From NCBI GenBank assembly GCA_016756695.1, contig CP066701.1, forward strand, positions 1,376,001-1,440,000: DNA of 64,000 bases, in the 5' to 3' direction. Under the pieces are notes generated by a model. The model saw nothing but the letters and a program-made list of their open reading frames with translations. It had not been told where the DNA came from and ran no database searches. The translations under genes were made by a program, and so were the position numbers. The first letter of the stretch is position 1. Each line of letters starts with the position of its first letter. This document shows positions 50,880 to 61,455 of this stretch, in pieces. Source of the stretch: Heyndrickxia sporothermodurans (GTDB lineage: Bacteria > Bacillota > Bacilli > Bacillales > Bacillaceae_C).

Positions 50880-52690
50880 AACCATTCATCCTCTTGAGAA
50901 CGATCATATGGAAGTGTTAAATAGATCGTTGTCCCTTTTCCTTCTTCACTTCTAGCCCATATTTCCCCACCATGTGCTTCAACCATTTCCTTGGCAATTG
51001 CTAGTCCAAGTCCAGAACCGCCCATTTTTCTAGTTCTCGCTTTATCAACGCGGTAAAAGCGTTCAAAAATCTTCTTCAGATTATCTTTAGGAATTCCCAT
51101 TCCTTGATCGGAAATACTTAGTTCAATCATTTCATTAAGTTCACGAGCTCTAAATGTTATTTGCCCGCCTTCAGGTGAATATTTTAATGCATTTGAAATA
51201 ATATTATCTAGCACTTGAGTCAATTTATCTAAATCAACCTCGACAAATAAGTCCGCGTTAGGAAGCTTTCGTTTAAAAGTTACATTTTGCTCTTTTGCCA
51301 TTTCGAAACGATCAATGACATGGTGGAAATATTCAATGATATTAACCCATTCTTTATTTAATTGATAGTCTCTGCTGTCCATTTTTGATAATTTCAACAA
51401 GTCATTGACAAGGCGAATCATTCTTTCTGTTTCATTTTGCGTAACTGTTAAAAATCTTGGTGCAATTTCTTTATCTTCCCAAGCTCCGTCAGCTAATGCC
51501 TCTAAATAACTTCTCATCGTTGTAAGCGGCGTTCTTAATTCATGGGAAACATTTGATACGAACTCTCTTCGTTCCATATCAATTTTTTCTTGCTCGGTAA
51601 TATCGTGTAATACAGTTATTAACCCGCTAACAAATCCCGTTTCACTTTGAATAACGGAAAAACTAGCACGCAAAATATACGGTTCATCCTTTTTACTATA
51701 ATCCAAAATAACCGAGTCCTGTTCATTCAGTAAATCTTCAAAATGGTGGAGGTCCTCAATTTTTAGTAGGGAAACGAGTTCTTTAGAAAGGACTGTTTCA
51801 CGTGAAACATCTAGCATATCCGCTGCAGGCTCATTAATTAAAATGATTTTCCCTCTTCGATCAGTGGCGATCACACCGTCCGTCATATGGGAAAGAATGG
51901 AGGAAAGTTTTCTTCGTTCTCCCTCGGTTGTTGCCTGAGATTCTTGAAGCTTTTTCGTCATATGATTAAAACTATATGCTAGTTGCCCTATCTCATCGTT
52001 GCCGTACACTTTTACTTTTCTGGAGAAATTCCCTTTCGCCATTGCCAGTGCCTGCCTTCGCATATCGGAAATTGGCCTTGTAATTGTTTGAGCTAGTACA
52101 ATCCCAAGGATTGCTGTAATAACCATAGCGATCGCAGTACCTTTGGTAAAAATTGAATTAATTTCATTGATTTCTTTATATACTGATTCAATCTTACCGA
52201 CGATATAAATATAGCCAGTTTCATTGCTGCTTAATTTAATAGGATCAATTAAAACCCAAATACGCTTTCCCGAGTTATCAACAAAACGCTTGCTCCATGT
52301 ATTTCCGGAATTTATCGCCCTTTTCACGTTATTATCTATTGCCTTTTGTCCGACAATTCCTTGATCACCTGTATCAGAAGTAGCGAGAATGACATTATTA
52401 CTATCAATTAAACGTATTTCCTCAATCTCTGCGCGTGCATTGTCTTTTAATATATCTTGTATTTTTTTTCTGCTATCTTCATTCGTTTCCTCTGTGCTCA
52501 TCGCCTCACGAATAAAGTATTCTAAACTGGTCACTCTCCCCTTAATGGAGCTCATAAAGTTTTCTTGTAGTTTTTCCTCTAATTTATTAACAAAATAGAC
52601 TCCGATAATCTCCATTGATACTAATGTTAATAAAAGAAAAATTAAGACAAACTTTAAATGGATTGACTGAAAAAAACCAACCTTCTTCAT
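50876..52690 (-). CDS. walK: Sensor histidine kinase WalK
   Basis: 604 aa from the ATG at 52690 (AGGAG upstream). Membrane helices at about 12-32 and 182-202 enclose an external sensor domain. HAMP, PAS, the H-box FVSNVSHELRTPLTTM, N-box and G-box (GGSGLGLAIAKEMV) follow. Essential cell-wall homeostasis kinase partnered with WalR. Gap of two bases to walR. Confidence 0.96.
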   Translation of the reverse strand: MKKVGFFQSIHLKFVLIFLLLTLVSMEIIGVYFVNKLEEKLQENFMSSIKGRVTSLEYFIREAMSTEETNEDSRKKIQDILKDNARAEIEEIRLIDSNNVILATSDTGDQGIVGQKAIDNNVKRAINSGNTWSKRFVDNSGKRIWVLIDPIKLSSNETGYIYIVGKIESVYKEINEINSIFTKGTAIAMVITAILGIVLAQTITRPISDMRRQALAMAKGNFSRKVKVYGNDEIGQLAYSFNHMTKKLQESQATTEGERRKLSSILSHMTDGVIATDRRGKIILINEPAADMLDVSRETVLSKELVSLLKIEDLHHFEDLLNEQDSVILDYSKKDEPYILRASFSVIQSETGFVSGLITVLHDITEQEKIDMERREFVSNVSHELRTPLTTMRSYLEALADGAWEDKEIAPRFLTVTQNETERMIRLVNDLLKLSKMDSRDYQLNKEWVNIIEYFHHVIDRFEMAKEQNVTFKRKLPNADLFVEVDLDKLTQVLDNIISNALKYSPEGGQITFRARELNEMIELSISDQGMGIPKDNLKKIFERFYRVDKARTRKMGGSGLGLAIAKEMVEAHGGEIWARSEEGKGTTIYLTLPYDRSQEDEWL

Positions 52691-52694
52691 CACA

Positions 52695-53405
52695 TTACTC
52701 CTGTTCGGGATTACGCAAATAATAGCCTACTCCACGGCGTGTAACGATCCACGCAGGATGACTTGGATTATCCTCTACTTTTTCTCTTAAACGTCTTACA
52801 GTAACATCAACAGTTCGGACGTCTCCGTAATAGTCATATCCCCAAACCGTTTGCAGCAAATGTTCTCTCGTCATCACTTGACCGATATGTTGAGCTAAAT
52901 AATATAGTAACTCAAATTCCCGATGTGTTAACTCTATCGTTTCCCCACGTTTAGAAACGATGTATGCATCTGGGTGAATAACTAATGATCCAATTGTAAT
53001 TTCATTACTTTTCTCTTCTTCGTCTGCTACGGCTGCGACTTGTTGATGGCGTCGCAAATTGGCTTTCACACGCGCGATTAATTCTCTTGTGCTAAAAGGC
53101 TTTGTTACATAATCATCCGCTCCGAGCTCTAAGCCGATAATTTTATCGATCTCTGAGTCCTTAGCTGTAAGCATGACAATCGGCATTTCATATTTTTTTC
53201 TAACTTCTCTACATACTTCAATTCCATCACGCTTTGGTAGCATAATGTCTAATATTAATAAATCAGGGTTGATTTCCTCGACCATTCTAATTGCTTCTTC
53301 ACCGTCATATGCACAGTAAACGGTGTATCCTTCTTTCTTCAAATTAAACTGAAGGATATCAGCAATTGGTTTCTCATCATCAACGACCAATATTTTTTTA
53401 TCCAT
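52695..53405 (-). CDS. walR: Response regulator WalR
   Basis: 236 aa from the ATG at 53405, chosen because AAAGGGAG precedes it. The receiver has the acidic pocket VVDDE, phospho-Asp in LLILDIMLP and Lys in TKPF; the OmpR-type winged helix ends [29 protein letters not shown]. First gene of the wal operon; essential regulator of cell-wall genes. Confidence 0.97.
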   Translation of the reverse strand: MDKKILVVDDEKPIADILQFNLKKEGYTVYCAYDGEEAIRMVEEINPDLLILDIMLPKRDGIEVCREVRKKYEMPIVMLTAKDSEIDKIIGLELGADDYVTKPFSTRELIARVKANLRRHQQVAAVADEEEKSNEITIGSLVIHPDAYIVSKRGETIELTHREFELLYYLAQHIGQVMTREHLLQTVWGYDYYGDVRTVDVTVRRLREKVEDNPSHPAWIVTRRGVGYYLRNPEQE

Positions 53406-53583
53406 GCCTATTACTCCCTTTATATTCAAATAAAATCGATTTTAATTATAATGTATTGTAATACGGCAAAAATTATCCACTACCTCTATTTTACTGTAAC
53501 ATGTTCTATACGTGAATTCATCTTTTAAGGATAATTGTTTTTTTCCAACTCTTCCAAATTCCTTTTATATAAATAGCAAAAAG

Positions 53584-53607
53584 CTCTAGACTTTGCTAGA
53601 GGCATTT
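53584..53607. terminator. Hairpin between tRNAs and walR
   Basis: CTCTAG (53584-53589) and CTAGAG (53596-53601), flanked by AAAAAG and GCATTTTTA, so it can work in both directions. Confidence 0.7.
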
Positions 53608-53691
53608 TTATCATCTATTAATAGTATTTTAATTGTCTTGAATAATTAAAGAAAATGAAGGGGGAAATTGTCGAAAAGAATTGTATAAATA

Positions 53692-53732
53692 AAAAAGCAT
53701 TGCGAGAGTCTTATGTCATCGCAGTGCTTTTT
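53692..53732 (-). terminator. Terminator of the tRNA cluster
   Basis: AAAAAGCATTGCGA (53692-53705) and TCGCAGTGCTTTTT (53719-53732); a minus-strand T-run follows. Directly after tRNA-Phe. Confidence 0.85.
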
Positions 53733-53737
53733 GATGA

Positions 53738-53810
53738 TGGCTCGGGACGGAATCGAACCGCCGACACATGGATTTTCAGTCCATTGCTCTACCGACTGAG
53801 CTACCGAGCC
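53738..53810 (-). tRNA. tRNA-Phe (GAA)
   Basis: 73-nt cloverleaf on the minus strand: acceptor GGCTCGG/CCGAGCC, D-arm AGCTCAGTCGGTAGAGC, anticodon loop CTGAAAATC (GAA), T-arm GGTTCGATTCC. 3' CCA is not encoded. Confidence 0.95.
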
Positions 53811-53821
53811 AATTGAAATGG

Positions 53822-53895
53822 CGGTCCGGACGGGACTCGAACCCGCGACCTCCTGCGTGACAGGCAGGCATTCTAACCAGCTGAACTACCGGACC
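53822..53895 (-). tRNA. tRNA-Asp (GTC)
   Basis: 74-nt cloverleaf: acceptor GGTCCGG/CCGGACC with discriminator G, anticodon loop CTGTCAC (GTC), T-arm GGGTTCGAGTCCC. Second gene of the three-tRNA group. Confidence 0.95.
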
Positions 53896-53925
53896 AAATA
53901 TTATTATTAAAAAATATTTGAAGGA

Positions 53926-53998
53926 TGAGCCATGAAGGACTCGAACCTTCGACCCTCTGATTAAAAGTCAGATGCTCTACCGACTGAGCTAATGGCTC
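53926..53998 (-). tRNA. tRNA-Lys (TTT)
   Basis: 73-nt cloverleaf: acceptor GAGCCAT/ATGGCTC, anticodon loop CTTTTAA (TTT), T-arm AGGTTCGAGTCCT. First gene of the three-tRNA group. Confidence 0.95.
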
Positions 53999-54160
53999 GA
54001 ACTTAATATTTCGTAACAACGTATTTTATATTACCATAACATTATTTCATAAAGCAACAACTTTCGGCAAATTTCGTAAAAAAAATAAAAAAGCTAAAAG
54101 CGCCTTGCTTAGCTTTAGCTAGACGTTGCTGGATACTTTGTAGGACTGATGACAATAAAA

Positions 54161-54191
54161 AATGAGGATGATCAAAAAATTCATCCTCATT
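54161..54191 (-). terminator. Terminator of purA
   Basis: AATGAGGATGA (54161-54171) and TCATCCTCATT (54181-54191) are perfect arms; a minus-strand T-run follows (AATAAAAA to the left). Confidence 0.85.
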
Positions 54192-54198
54192 TCCTTAT

Positions 54199-55485
54199 TT
54201 ATCTCCAAACACTATTAACAACATTTGTTTGTGAACGGTCAGGTCCAACAGAGAAGACGGACAATGGAATTCCTGTTAACTGTGAAACACGTTCTAAATA
54301 GTGACGAGCATTTGCTGGTAACTCATCTAATGTTTTGCAGCTTGTGATATCTTCCGTCCAACCAGGCAGCTCTTCATAGATTGGTTCACATTCAGCTAAA
54401 ATATTTAGATTTGCCGGAAACTCTTCAATAACTGTATCTTTATATCGATAAGATGTACAAATTTTAACTGTTTCAATACCCGTTAATACATCAATGGAAT
54501 TAAGGGAAAGGTCTGTAATTCCACTAACACGACGTGCATGGCGAACAACAACACTGTCGAACCAACCAACACGTCTTGGTCGTCCTGTCGTTGTCCCATA
54601 TTCACGACCAACTTCACGGATTTGATTGCCTATATCGTCATGTAATTCGGTAGGGAATGGACCATCTCCTACACGAGAAGTATATGCTTTTGCTACACCG
54701 ACAACATGATTAATTTTTGTCGGACCAACACCGGAACCGATTGTTACTCCACCGGCAATTGGATTGGATGATGTAACAAACGGATATGTACCTTGGTCAA
54801 TATCCAACATAACTCCTTGTGCCCCTTCAAATAGAACACGGCGCCCTTCATCTAAAGCATCATTTAAAACAACAGACGTATCACAAACATATTGCTTAAT
54901 TTGTTGTCCGTACTCATAGTATTCATCCAAAATTTCCTCTAATGAAAATCCATTCGTTTCATAGAAACGTTCCAATAAACGGTTTTTCTCTTCTAAATTA
55001 CGAGCCAATTTCTCTTCAAATATTTCTCGATCAAGAAGATCAGCCATACGAATACCAACACGAGCAGCTTTATCCATATAGGCTGGTCCAATTCCTTTTT
55101 TCGTCGTACCTATTTTATTCGCACCTTTTCGTTCCTCATCCATCTCATCAATTTTCAAATGATAAGGAAGTATTACATGTGCACGATTACTAATTCGTAA
55201 ATTATCTGTGGAAATTCCTCTTTCGTGCAATCCTTTTAATTCTTGAACAAGCGCTTTCGGATCAACCACCAAACCATTTCCGATAACACTGATCTTTTCT
55301 TTATAAAAAATCCCAGATGGAATTAAGTGTAATTTATATGTTTCACCATTAAAACGAATCGTGTGACCCGCATTATTTCCGCCTTGGTATCGTGCAATGA
55401 CTTCTGCATTTTCAGAAAGAAAGTCTGTAATCTTTCCTTTTCCTTCATCGCCCCATTGTGTTCCGACAACAACTACTGATGACAT
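54199..55485 (-). CDS. purA: Adenylosuccinate synthetase
   Basis: 428 aa. Joins IMP and aspartate using GTP in AMP synthesis. Signatures: the start [17 protein letters not shown] with the GTP loop, [49 protein letters not shown] and [18 protein letters not shown] precedes the ATG. Lies between dnaB and the tRNA group, its normal place near the origin. Confidence 0.97.
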   Translation of the reverse strand: MSSVVVVGTQWGDEGKGKITDFLSENAEVIARYQGGNNAGHTIRFNGETYKLHLIPSGIFYKEKISVIGNGLVVDPKALVQELKGLHERGISTDNLRISNRAHVILPYHLKIDEMDEERKGANKIGTTKKGIGPAYMDKAARVGIRMADLLDREIFEEKLARNLEEKNRLLERFYETNGFSLEEILDEYYEYGQQIKQYVCDTSVVLNDALDEGRRVLFEGAQGVMLDIDQGTYPFVTSSNPIAGGVTIGSGVGPTKINHVVGVAKAYTSRVGDGPFPTELHDDIGNQIREVGREYGTTTGRPRRVGWFDSVVVRHARRVSGITDLSLNSIDVLTGIETVKICTSYRYKDTVIEEFPANLNILAECEPIYEELPGWTEDITSCKTLDELPANARHYLERVSQLTGIPLSVFSVGPDRSQTNVVNSVWR

Positions 55486-55626
55486 TAATAAGGCACCTCC
55501 AAATAATTTTTACGTTCTATATTTTATACCCTACTTATTTTAACAATTTATATAAAAAAGTCAATCCAAACACGAACATTTAGTAGGTGTTTAATCTACT
55601 TTATTCGTAATTATGTAAAATATAAA

Positions 55627-55657
55627 AAAAGAGAACTGGTAAACTCCAATTCTCTTT
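55627..55657 (-). terminator. Terminator of dnaB
   Basis: AAAGAGAACTGG and CCAATTCTCTTT form a stem between dnaB and purA, with an A-run at its left that gives a minus-strand T-run. Confidence 0.75.
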
Positions 55658-55685
55658 ATCTACTATTATTAATTCAGAAATCTTC

Positions 55686-57050
55686 TTAAGCTCCCGCCGG
55701 AACTTGAGCATCATCAAATCGACGTTCCAAATTAACAAACTTATTATATTCTTTTACAAAAGCTAATGATACGGTTCCAACTGGGCCATTACGCTGTTTA
55801 GCAATTATGATTTCGATAATATTTTTGTTTTCACTTTCCTTATCATAATAATCGTCCCGATAAAGGAAGGCAACAATATCCGCGTCTTGCTCAATACTTC
55901 CTGATTCACGGATATCTGACATCATCGGACGCTTATCCTGACGTTGTTCAACACCACGAGAAAGCTGAGAGAGGGCGATAACCGGAACTTCTAACTCACG
56001 TGCGAGTGCTTTTAACGAACGTGAAATTTCGGAAACTTCCTGTTGTCGGTTTTCACCTGAACGGCCATTCCCTTGGATCAACTGCAAATAATCAATTAAT
56101 ATCATTCCGAGACCATGTTCTTGCTTTAACCTTCGACACTTGGAGCGGATCTCGCTAATCCGAATACCTGGCGTATCATCAATAAAAATACCTGAATTCG
56201 AAAGACTTCCCATCGCCATCGTCAGCTTTCGCCAGTCTTCGTCGGTTAATGAACCGGTCCGCAAGTTTTGCGCATTAATATTCCCTTCTGCACAGAGCAT
56301 ACGCATTACTAATTGTTCCGCTCCCATCTCGAGACTAAAAATTGCCACATTTTCGCCAGCCTTTGTTCCGACATTTTGGGCAATGTTTAAAGCAAAAGCC
56401 GTTTTACCTACTGAAGGACGTGCAGCGACAATAATTAAATCATTCCGTTGGAAACCTGCCGTCATCCGATCAAGCTCGGTGAAGCCAGTAGGAATCCCAG
56501 TAATATCGCCAACACGGTTATGCAGTAATTCAATATTATCATAGGTTCTTACAAGCACATCTTTAATATTATGAAAGGAACCCGCATTTTTCCGTTGGGC
56601 AACTTCCATAATGCTTTTTTCAGCCTCATTTAACAATGCATCTACTTCATCTTCACGAGAATAACCTTCCTGGGCAATCGTTGTTGCCGTTCGAATTAAT
56701 CGGCGCAAGAGAGATTTCTCTTCTACAATTCTCGCATAATATTCAATATTTGCTGCTGTTGGAACAGATGCAGCTACTTCACTTAAATACGATATACCAC
56801 CAACATCTTCTAATTGTTTAGCAGCAGCTAGTTCTTCAGTAACTGTAACTAGATCAACCGCTTTGCCCTCATCATTTAGCTTTAAAAAAACACTAAATAT
56901 CTTTTGATGAGCACTGCGATAAAAATCCTCCGGAATCAATGTTTCCGAGGCCAAGATCAATGAAGATGGTTCCAAAAAGATAGCCCCTATAACTGCTTGT
57001 TCTGCTTCTATATTTTGAGGCGGCATGCGATCCGCAAATAAATCACTCAT
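55686..57050 (-). CDS. dnaB: Replicative DNA helicase DnaB (DnaC in B. subtilis)
   Basis: 454 aa from the ATG at 57050, with GGGAGG ten bases upstream; the ATG at 57068 overlaps that site. N-terminal DnaG-interacting domain (IEAEQAVIGAIFLEP) and RecA-like domain with Walker A ARPSVGKTAFALN, Walker B MILIDYLQLI and arginine-rich ALSQLSRGVEQR. Unwinds DNA at replication forks as a hexamer. Fourth in the yybS-gdpP-rplI-dnaB group. Confidence 0.97.
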   Translation of the reverse strand: MSDLFADRMPPQNIEAEQAVIGAIFLEPSSLILASETLIPEDFYRSAHQKIFSVFLKLNDEGKAVDLVTVTEELAAAKQLEDVGGISYLSEVAASVPTAANIEYYARIVEEKSLLRRLIRTATTIAQEGYSREDEVDALLNEAEKSIMEVAQRKNAGSFHNIKDVLVRTYDNIELLHNRVGDITGIPTGFTELDRMTAGFQRNDLIIVAARPSVGKTAFALNIAQNVGTKAGENVAIFSLEMGAEQLVMRMLCAEGNINAQNLRTGSLTDEDWRKLTMAMGSLSNSGIFIDDTPGIRISEIRSKCRRLKQEHGLGMILIDYLQLIQGNGRSGENRQQEVSEISRSLKALARELEVPVIALSQLSRGVEQRQDKRPMMSDIRESGSIEQDADIVAFLYRDDYYDKESENKNIIEIIIAKQRNGPVGTVSLAFVKEYNKFVNLERRFDDAQVPAGA

Positions 57051-57102
57051 TGAAATAAAACCTCCCATTTATGAGCTATACATACTCAAAATAAATCCAT
57101 AG

Positions 57103-57131
57103 AAAAAAAGTGATCAATTATATTCGATCAC
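57103..57131 (-). terminator. Hairpin downstream of rplI
   Basis: GTGATC (57110-57115) and GATCAC (57126-57131) with A7 to the left (minus-strand T-run). Lies between rplI and dnaB, so dnaB probably has its own promoter or depends on read-through. Confidence 0.65.
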
Positions 57132-57254
57132 ATTTAATTCTTTCTTTATTTCCACTCTTAAAAGAGAGATTGTCATATCAAACATTCACCTTACTTAACT
57201 ATTTTATCACGAAGTTATTTCTTGTGAAGCTGGCAAATTTAACAAGACGTGTTT

Positions 57255-57704
57255 TTATTTTTCTTCTTTTACATGGACATTTAATGTTGCTGTTACTTCA
57301 GAATGAAGTTTAACAGGTACTTTAGTAACCCCTAGAGTACGAATGGCATCGTCCATTTCTATTTTGCGTTTATCAATTTTAATATCGTGTGCCTTTTTTA
57401 ATTCCTCTGAAATTTGTTTGCTTGTAATCGAACCGAAAAGGCGACCACCTGTACCAGATTTTGCTTTCAATTCTACAGTAATTTGTTCTAGTTTTTCTTT
57501 CAACTTTTTCGCTTCTTGAAGCTCTTCTGCAGCTAATTGCTGTTCCTTTTTCTTTTGTGCATCGAGACCTTTTAAATTTCCTGGAGTTGCCTCTACAGCC
57601 AATCCTTGCTTAAGTAAAAAGTTGTGAGCATATCCATCCGCTACATTTTTTGTTTCTCCCTTTTTTCCTTTTCCTTTAACATCTTTTAAAAAAATTACTT
57701 TCAT
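57255..57704 (-). CDS. rplI: Ribosomal protein L9
   Basis: 149 aa. N-terminal rRNA-binding domain [21 protein letters not shown] followed by [13 protein letters not shown], a long connecting helix, and the C-terminal domain ([17 protein letters not shown]). Its ATG overlaps the gdpP stop (ATGA), so translation is coupled. Confidence 0.97.
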   Translation of the reverse strand: MKVIFLKDVKGKGKKGETKNVADGYAHNFLLKQGLAVEATPGNLKGLDAQKKKEQQLAAEELQEAKKLKEKLEQITVELKAKSGTGGRLFGSITSKQISEELKKAHDIKIDKRKIEMDDAIRTLGVTKVPVKLHSEVTATLNVHVKEEK

Positions 57705-59674
57705 GATTGCTGTCTCCCTTCTAAATAATCATCTATTGCTTTCAACAGCGCCTTTTCTGCTTCTGCAATTGTCGTGTTTTGAAGTTGCGTGGCGGCATTC
57801 GACAAATGACCACCGCCGCCTAGACTTTCCATTATAATTTGAACATTTACTTTTCCTAATGAACGTGCGCTTATTCCTATCTCTTCTTCTGATCGTTTAG
57901 AAATAACGAAAGATGCCTGTACTCCATCCATTGTTAGTAGAGTGTCTGCAGCTTGTGCAATTAATACCGAATTATAAATCTCTTCATCGGTACCTTTTCC
58001 AATAGCGATTCCATCACGAGAAAATTTTACACTCTCAATTAATTTTGACCGTTTAATATACGTTTCCAAATCTTCTTTCAAGAACTTCTGGACTAAGATA
58101 GTATCCGCACCTTGGGCACGTAAATATGAAGCGGCATCGAATGTTCTTGAGCCCGTTCTTAACGTGAAGCTTTTTGTATCAACGATTATTCCGGCTAATA
58201 GGGCTGTTGCTTCAAGCATATTAATTTTTTCATTTTTTGGTTGGTATTCTAATAACTCAGTGACAAGTTCGGCAGTGGAAGAAGCATATGGTTCCATATA
58301 CACTAAAAGTGGATTTTTTATAAAATCCTCACCGCGTCGATGATGGTCGATAACAACAATATTATCCATCCTCTTAATGAGTTTTTCTTCGATGACAAAG
58401 GACGGCTTATGCGTATCCACAATGACCAGTAGGGACTCTTCCGTCGCCATTTCCATTGCGTCTTCCGGTGAAATAAAGCGAGAATATAAATCCGGATATT
58501 GCTTCACTTCATCAATTAATCGCTTTACCCCGGTATCAATCTCAGAAAAATTGATAACAATATAACCTTCTATTTGATTCATTTCCGCTACTTTACGTAC
58601 ACCGATAGCTGATCCAACGGCGTCCATATCAGGAAATTTATGCCCCATTACAAAAACTTTATCGCTCTCAATCATCAATTCTTTTAATGCATGAGAAATC
58701 ACTCGTGCACGTACTCTTGTACGCTTTTCCATCGGGTTTGTCTTCCCGCCATAAAACTTCACTTTTCCATTCATTTGCTTAATGGCTACTTGATCTCCCC
58801 CTCTGCCAAGTGCTATGTCCAAACTTGATTGGGATAAAGTACCTAAATCAGGCAAGGTTGGTCCATCAGCACCAATACCAATACTTAATGTTAGCGGGAT
58901 ATTCTGCTTCGTTGTTGTTTCACGTACTTCATCTAAAATAGAGAATTTATTCTCTTCCAACTCATTAAGAATTTTCTCATTAAAAACACCGATAAATCGT
59001 TCAGCGGACACTCTTTTTAGAAAAATCCCGTACTCAGTTGCCCATTTATTCAGAATTGACGTCACTAAACTATTGAGACTACTCCGTGTTTGGTCATCCA
59101 TTCCTTGTGTCACTTCATCATAATTATCTAAAAAGATGATGGCAATAACTGTTCTTTCCTCATTATACAGTTTTACAACTTCAGCCATTTCTGTAACATC
59201 TAAAAAGTAAAGTAATCGTTCCTTATGTTTTAAGGTAACGCGGTATTTTCGCCCATTTAATGATATTAGCTCAGTATCTACTTCTTGCTTAATTAACGGA
59301 ACTAAATCTTCTGCAACATCATATAATGATTCCCCGACTAGTGTATCTTCATTAAAGCATGAAGCCATATAATGATTTGTCCATTCAATAAAGTAATCAT
59401 CATTGATCAGCATAATTCCAATTGGCATTTCTAATAATGCCTCTTCACCAACCCTTTTTATTCGGTGGGATAAGGTGGAAATATACTCAAGAGTTGCTTT
59501 ATTTGACCTTTGTTCAAGAAAAAGGGCTAGATAAAACAAGGTCCCTATCAGTAGAAGCCCAATAACCGTAATCCACCAATGGTAAAAAGCAATGAGTCCT
59601 AAAAGGGCTAAAGAAACCGCCAGCAGTCCATATAGTGGATAACGTACCATTCGATTTTTATAATATGAAGGCAT
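57701..59674 (-). CDS. gdpP: Cyclic-di-AMP phosphodiesterase GdpP (YybT)
   Basis: 657 aa. Two N-terminal membrane helices (about 11-52), a PAS-like domain, a degenerate GGDEF domain (about 170-300) and DHH/DHHA1 domains with [23 protein letters not shown] and VVIDHHRRG. Hydrolyses c-di-AMP. GGGAGAG precedes the ATG. Its upstream neighbour yybS is split by an insertion sequence, so gdpP transcription may now start from within or near the IS. Confidence 0.95.
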   Translation of the reverse strand: MPSYYKNRMVRYPLYGLLAVSLALLGLIAFYHWWITVIGLLLIGTLFYLALFLEQRSNKATLEYISTLSHRIKRVGEEALLEMPIGIMLINDDYFIEWTNHYMASCFNEDTLVGESLYDVAEDLVPLIKQEVDTELISLNGRKYRVTLKHKERLLYFLDVTEMAEVVKLYNEERTVIAIIFLDNYDEVTQGMDDQTRSSLNSLVTSILNKWATEYGIFLKRVSAERFIGVFNEKILNELEENKFSILDEVRETTTKQNIPLTLSIGIGADGPTLPDLGTLSQSSLDIALGRGGDQVAIKQMNGKVKFYGGKTNPMEKRTRVRARVISHALKELMIESDKVFVMGHKFPDMDAVGSAIGVRKVAEMNQIEGYIVINFSEIDTGVKRLIDEVKQYPDLYSRFISPEDAMEMATEESLLVIVDTHKPSFVIEEKLIKRMDNIVVIDHHRRGEDFIKNPLLVYMEPYASSTAELVTELLEYQPKNEKINMLEATALLAGIIVDTKSFTLRTGSRTFDAASYLRAQGADTILVQKFLKEDLETYIKRSKLIESVKFSRDGIAIGKGTDEEIYNSVLIAQAADTLLTMDGVQASFVISKRSEEEIGISARSLGKVNVQIIMESLGGGGHLSNAATQLQNTTIAEAEKALLKAIDDYLEGRQQS

Positions 59675-59741
59675 GTTTATTCTCTCCCATTTAATTCAAA
59701 ACTCCCAGTGATTATTCCGTTCCCATCATTCAAAACAGGGG

Positions 59742-59891
59742 TCATGATGATTTTCGTTTAATTATTTGTCGTAAATTAAACCCTAAATCCATTATACCTA
59801 ATATTCTTACTAGATATTGAAGAGGGAAGAGTAAAAATGAAAAAATAATAATCAAAACCGGAATTGCTTTTGGCCACTTTTTTTCATAGCT
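59742..59891 (-). pseudogene. yybS: yybS (DUF2232 membrane protein), 3' fragment
   Basis: After removing the IS and one copy of the AGCT duplication, the frame runs from the right edge fragment through FLYFYSYEKKWPKAIPVLII and GIMDLGFNLRQII to a stop at 59742. The gene lies directly upstream of gdpP as in B. subtilis. This piece codes for the last membrane helix and tail. Confidence 0.8.
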
Positions 59892-59968
59892 GAGTCAATT
59901 TCATAATTGCTCTTTTTAAAAATACAGAATCCTACAGAATTTCTAAAATATATTTTTAAAAACAGAAA

Positions 59969-61322
59969 TCATGCTACTTGTTGCTGATTTAATTGTACAT
60001 TAATTCGGTCTGCGGCTAACTTTGAAGCATTATAAATAAGGGTTACCATGTCAAAATGAATTTTTGCACGTTTCCCAGTACGATAGCGAACATTGTTCAG
60101 TTGAAAGAATTCTTTCAGATAGGCATTAACCCGTTCTACGGCAGTACGACGTTTGAAAATGTTTTTCCATGCTTGTGACCCGCGTGCTGGTGCGGTATAT
60201 CTGCGAAGGTCTGAAGTGATTTTCACTTTATAAACCTTTTGGCAAATACCTTCATTAGCTAAGGGACAGTCGCTGCATTCCTTTGGTCTTGTGTATTTCA
60301 ATGTTTCATATTTAGGATCAAAACTATCATAACGATAAGAATGCTCTCTGAAACAAGTTGGGGCAAAGTGTTTATCATAGCCAATGATTTCCCCTTCATT
60401 TCGCTTATTATACGCGATGACGGATTGTTGTCCCATTCGATGTACCTGCTCGTATATGGGTTCATAGTCATAGCCCGCATCCATTGTTTGATAACGTAAT
60501 GGAAGGTGAAGGCGTTCCTGAATTCCTTTCAGTAAAGGGATAGGGATATTTGCCTTACCATCATTTAGACTCCCAGATGAAAAAGAGCCTGTAGAATGTA
60601 TTGGCTTGATGTACCAACGGCTAAATGACCTTTGTAGCCAAACCAAAAACATTTTGTCCTTCTGAGTTCTTTTTCACGCCCCATTTAGGGTCTTGGGAAC
60701 TTCGGCACGTAGTTCGGCTAGGGAACATCTAATTGAAGTACACAATTTTTCTATCATATAAAGGTAAATTGGCTTCCGTTTCAGCTTGTTCTTTAAGCCA
60801 CCCGTCACGCTCATCTTTTGATTTCCGACCACGTTTTTGGGGTTCAGATTTTGGCTTTTCTTCTTTTGTTGCGCTTGGTCTCGTGCTTCAAAATGGGTTG
60901 CATCATACCACTGTATCATCCGTGATGAAACCTTCTGCAATAGCCTGGAGGACCACTTTTTCTTGTTCTTTCTCAAGGATATCGCTTTCCTCCAATTTCG
61001 TTATGAGACGTGAATAGGAGGATTCTGAAGGCACATGATCAGAAACCAAAAAGCCACAATTTAACTTAAAAGCTAGATCATCATGAAGACGTTTTATAAG
61101 ATCCTTCATCGTAGGGATGCGCTCTATGTATCTTACAAAGGTGGAGATAATCATGGCTGCATAGTTTAGTTCTTCCGGTGCACCCAACCGTGATTTTTTC
61201 GCCACTTGATGGTACATCGAATCCAAATCTACCGCTGAAATAATGGCTTCATATTTTTGGGTAGGTTCCATGTCAAATAATTCCTGTATGCCAAATAGGC
61301 TAGGTTGTCGTATAATAGTCAT
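59969..61322 (-). pseudogene. IS1182-family transposase, copy 2, multiply frameshifted
   Basis: Shares the frame breaks of copy 1 and has more: an extra break near 60905-60910 (TGCATCATACCACTG where copy 1 has TGCATCAATAGTACTG), differences near 60720-60745 and 60860-60870, and a GATAGG duplication at about 60540. Start would be 61322. Not functional. Confidence 0.8.
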
Positions 61323-61455
61323 AAGAAGTACTCCTCCAGTCTTTTTATGGTTTGTGGTCAACGTAAGCCCGAATTATAAAAATAAGTGTACCTTTCGGTA
61401 CGCATCGTAAATAGCCGTAAATTCTGACTTTTTAATCGAATTACGGCTATTTCAT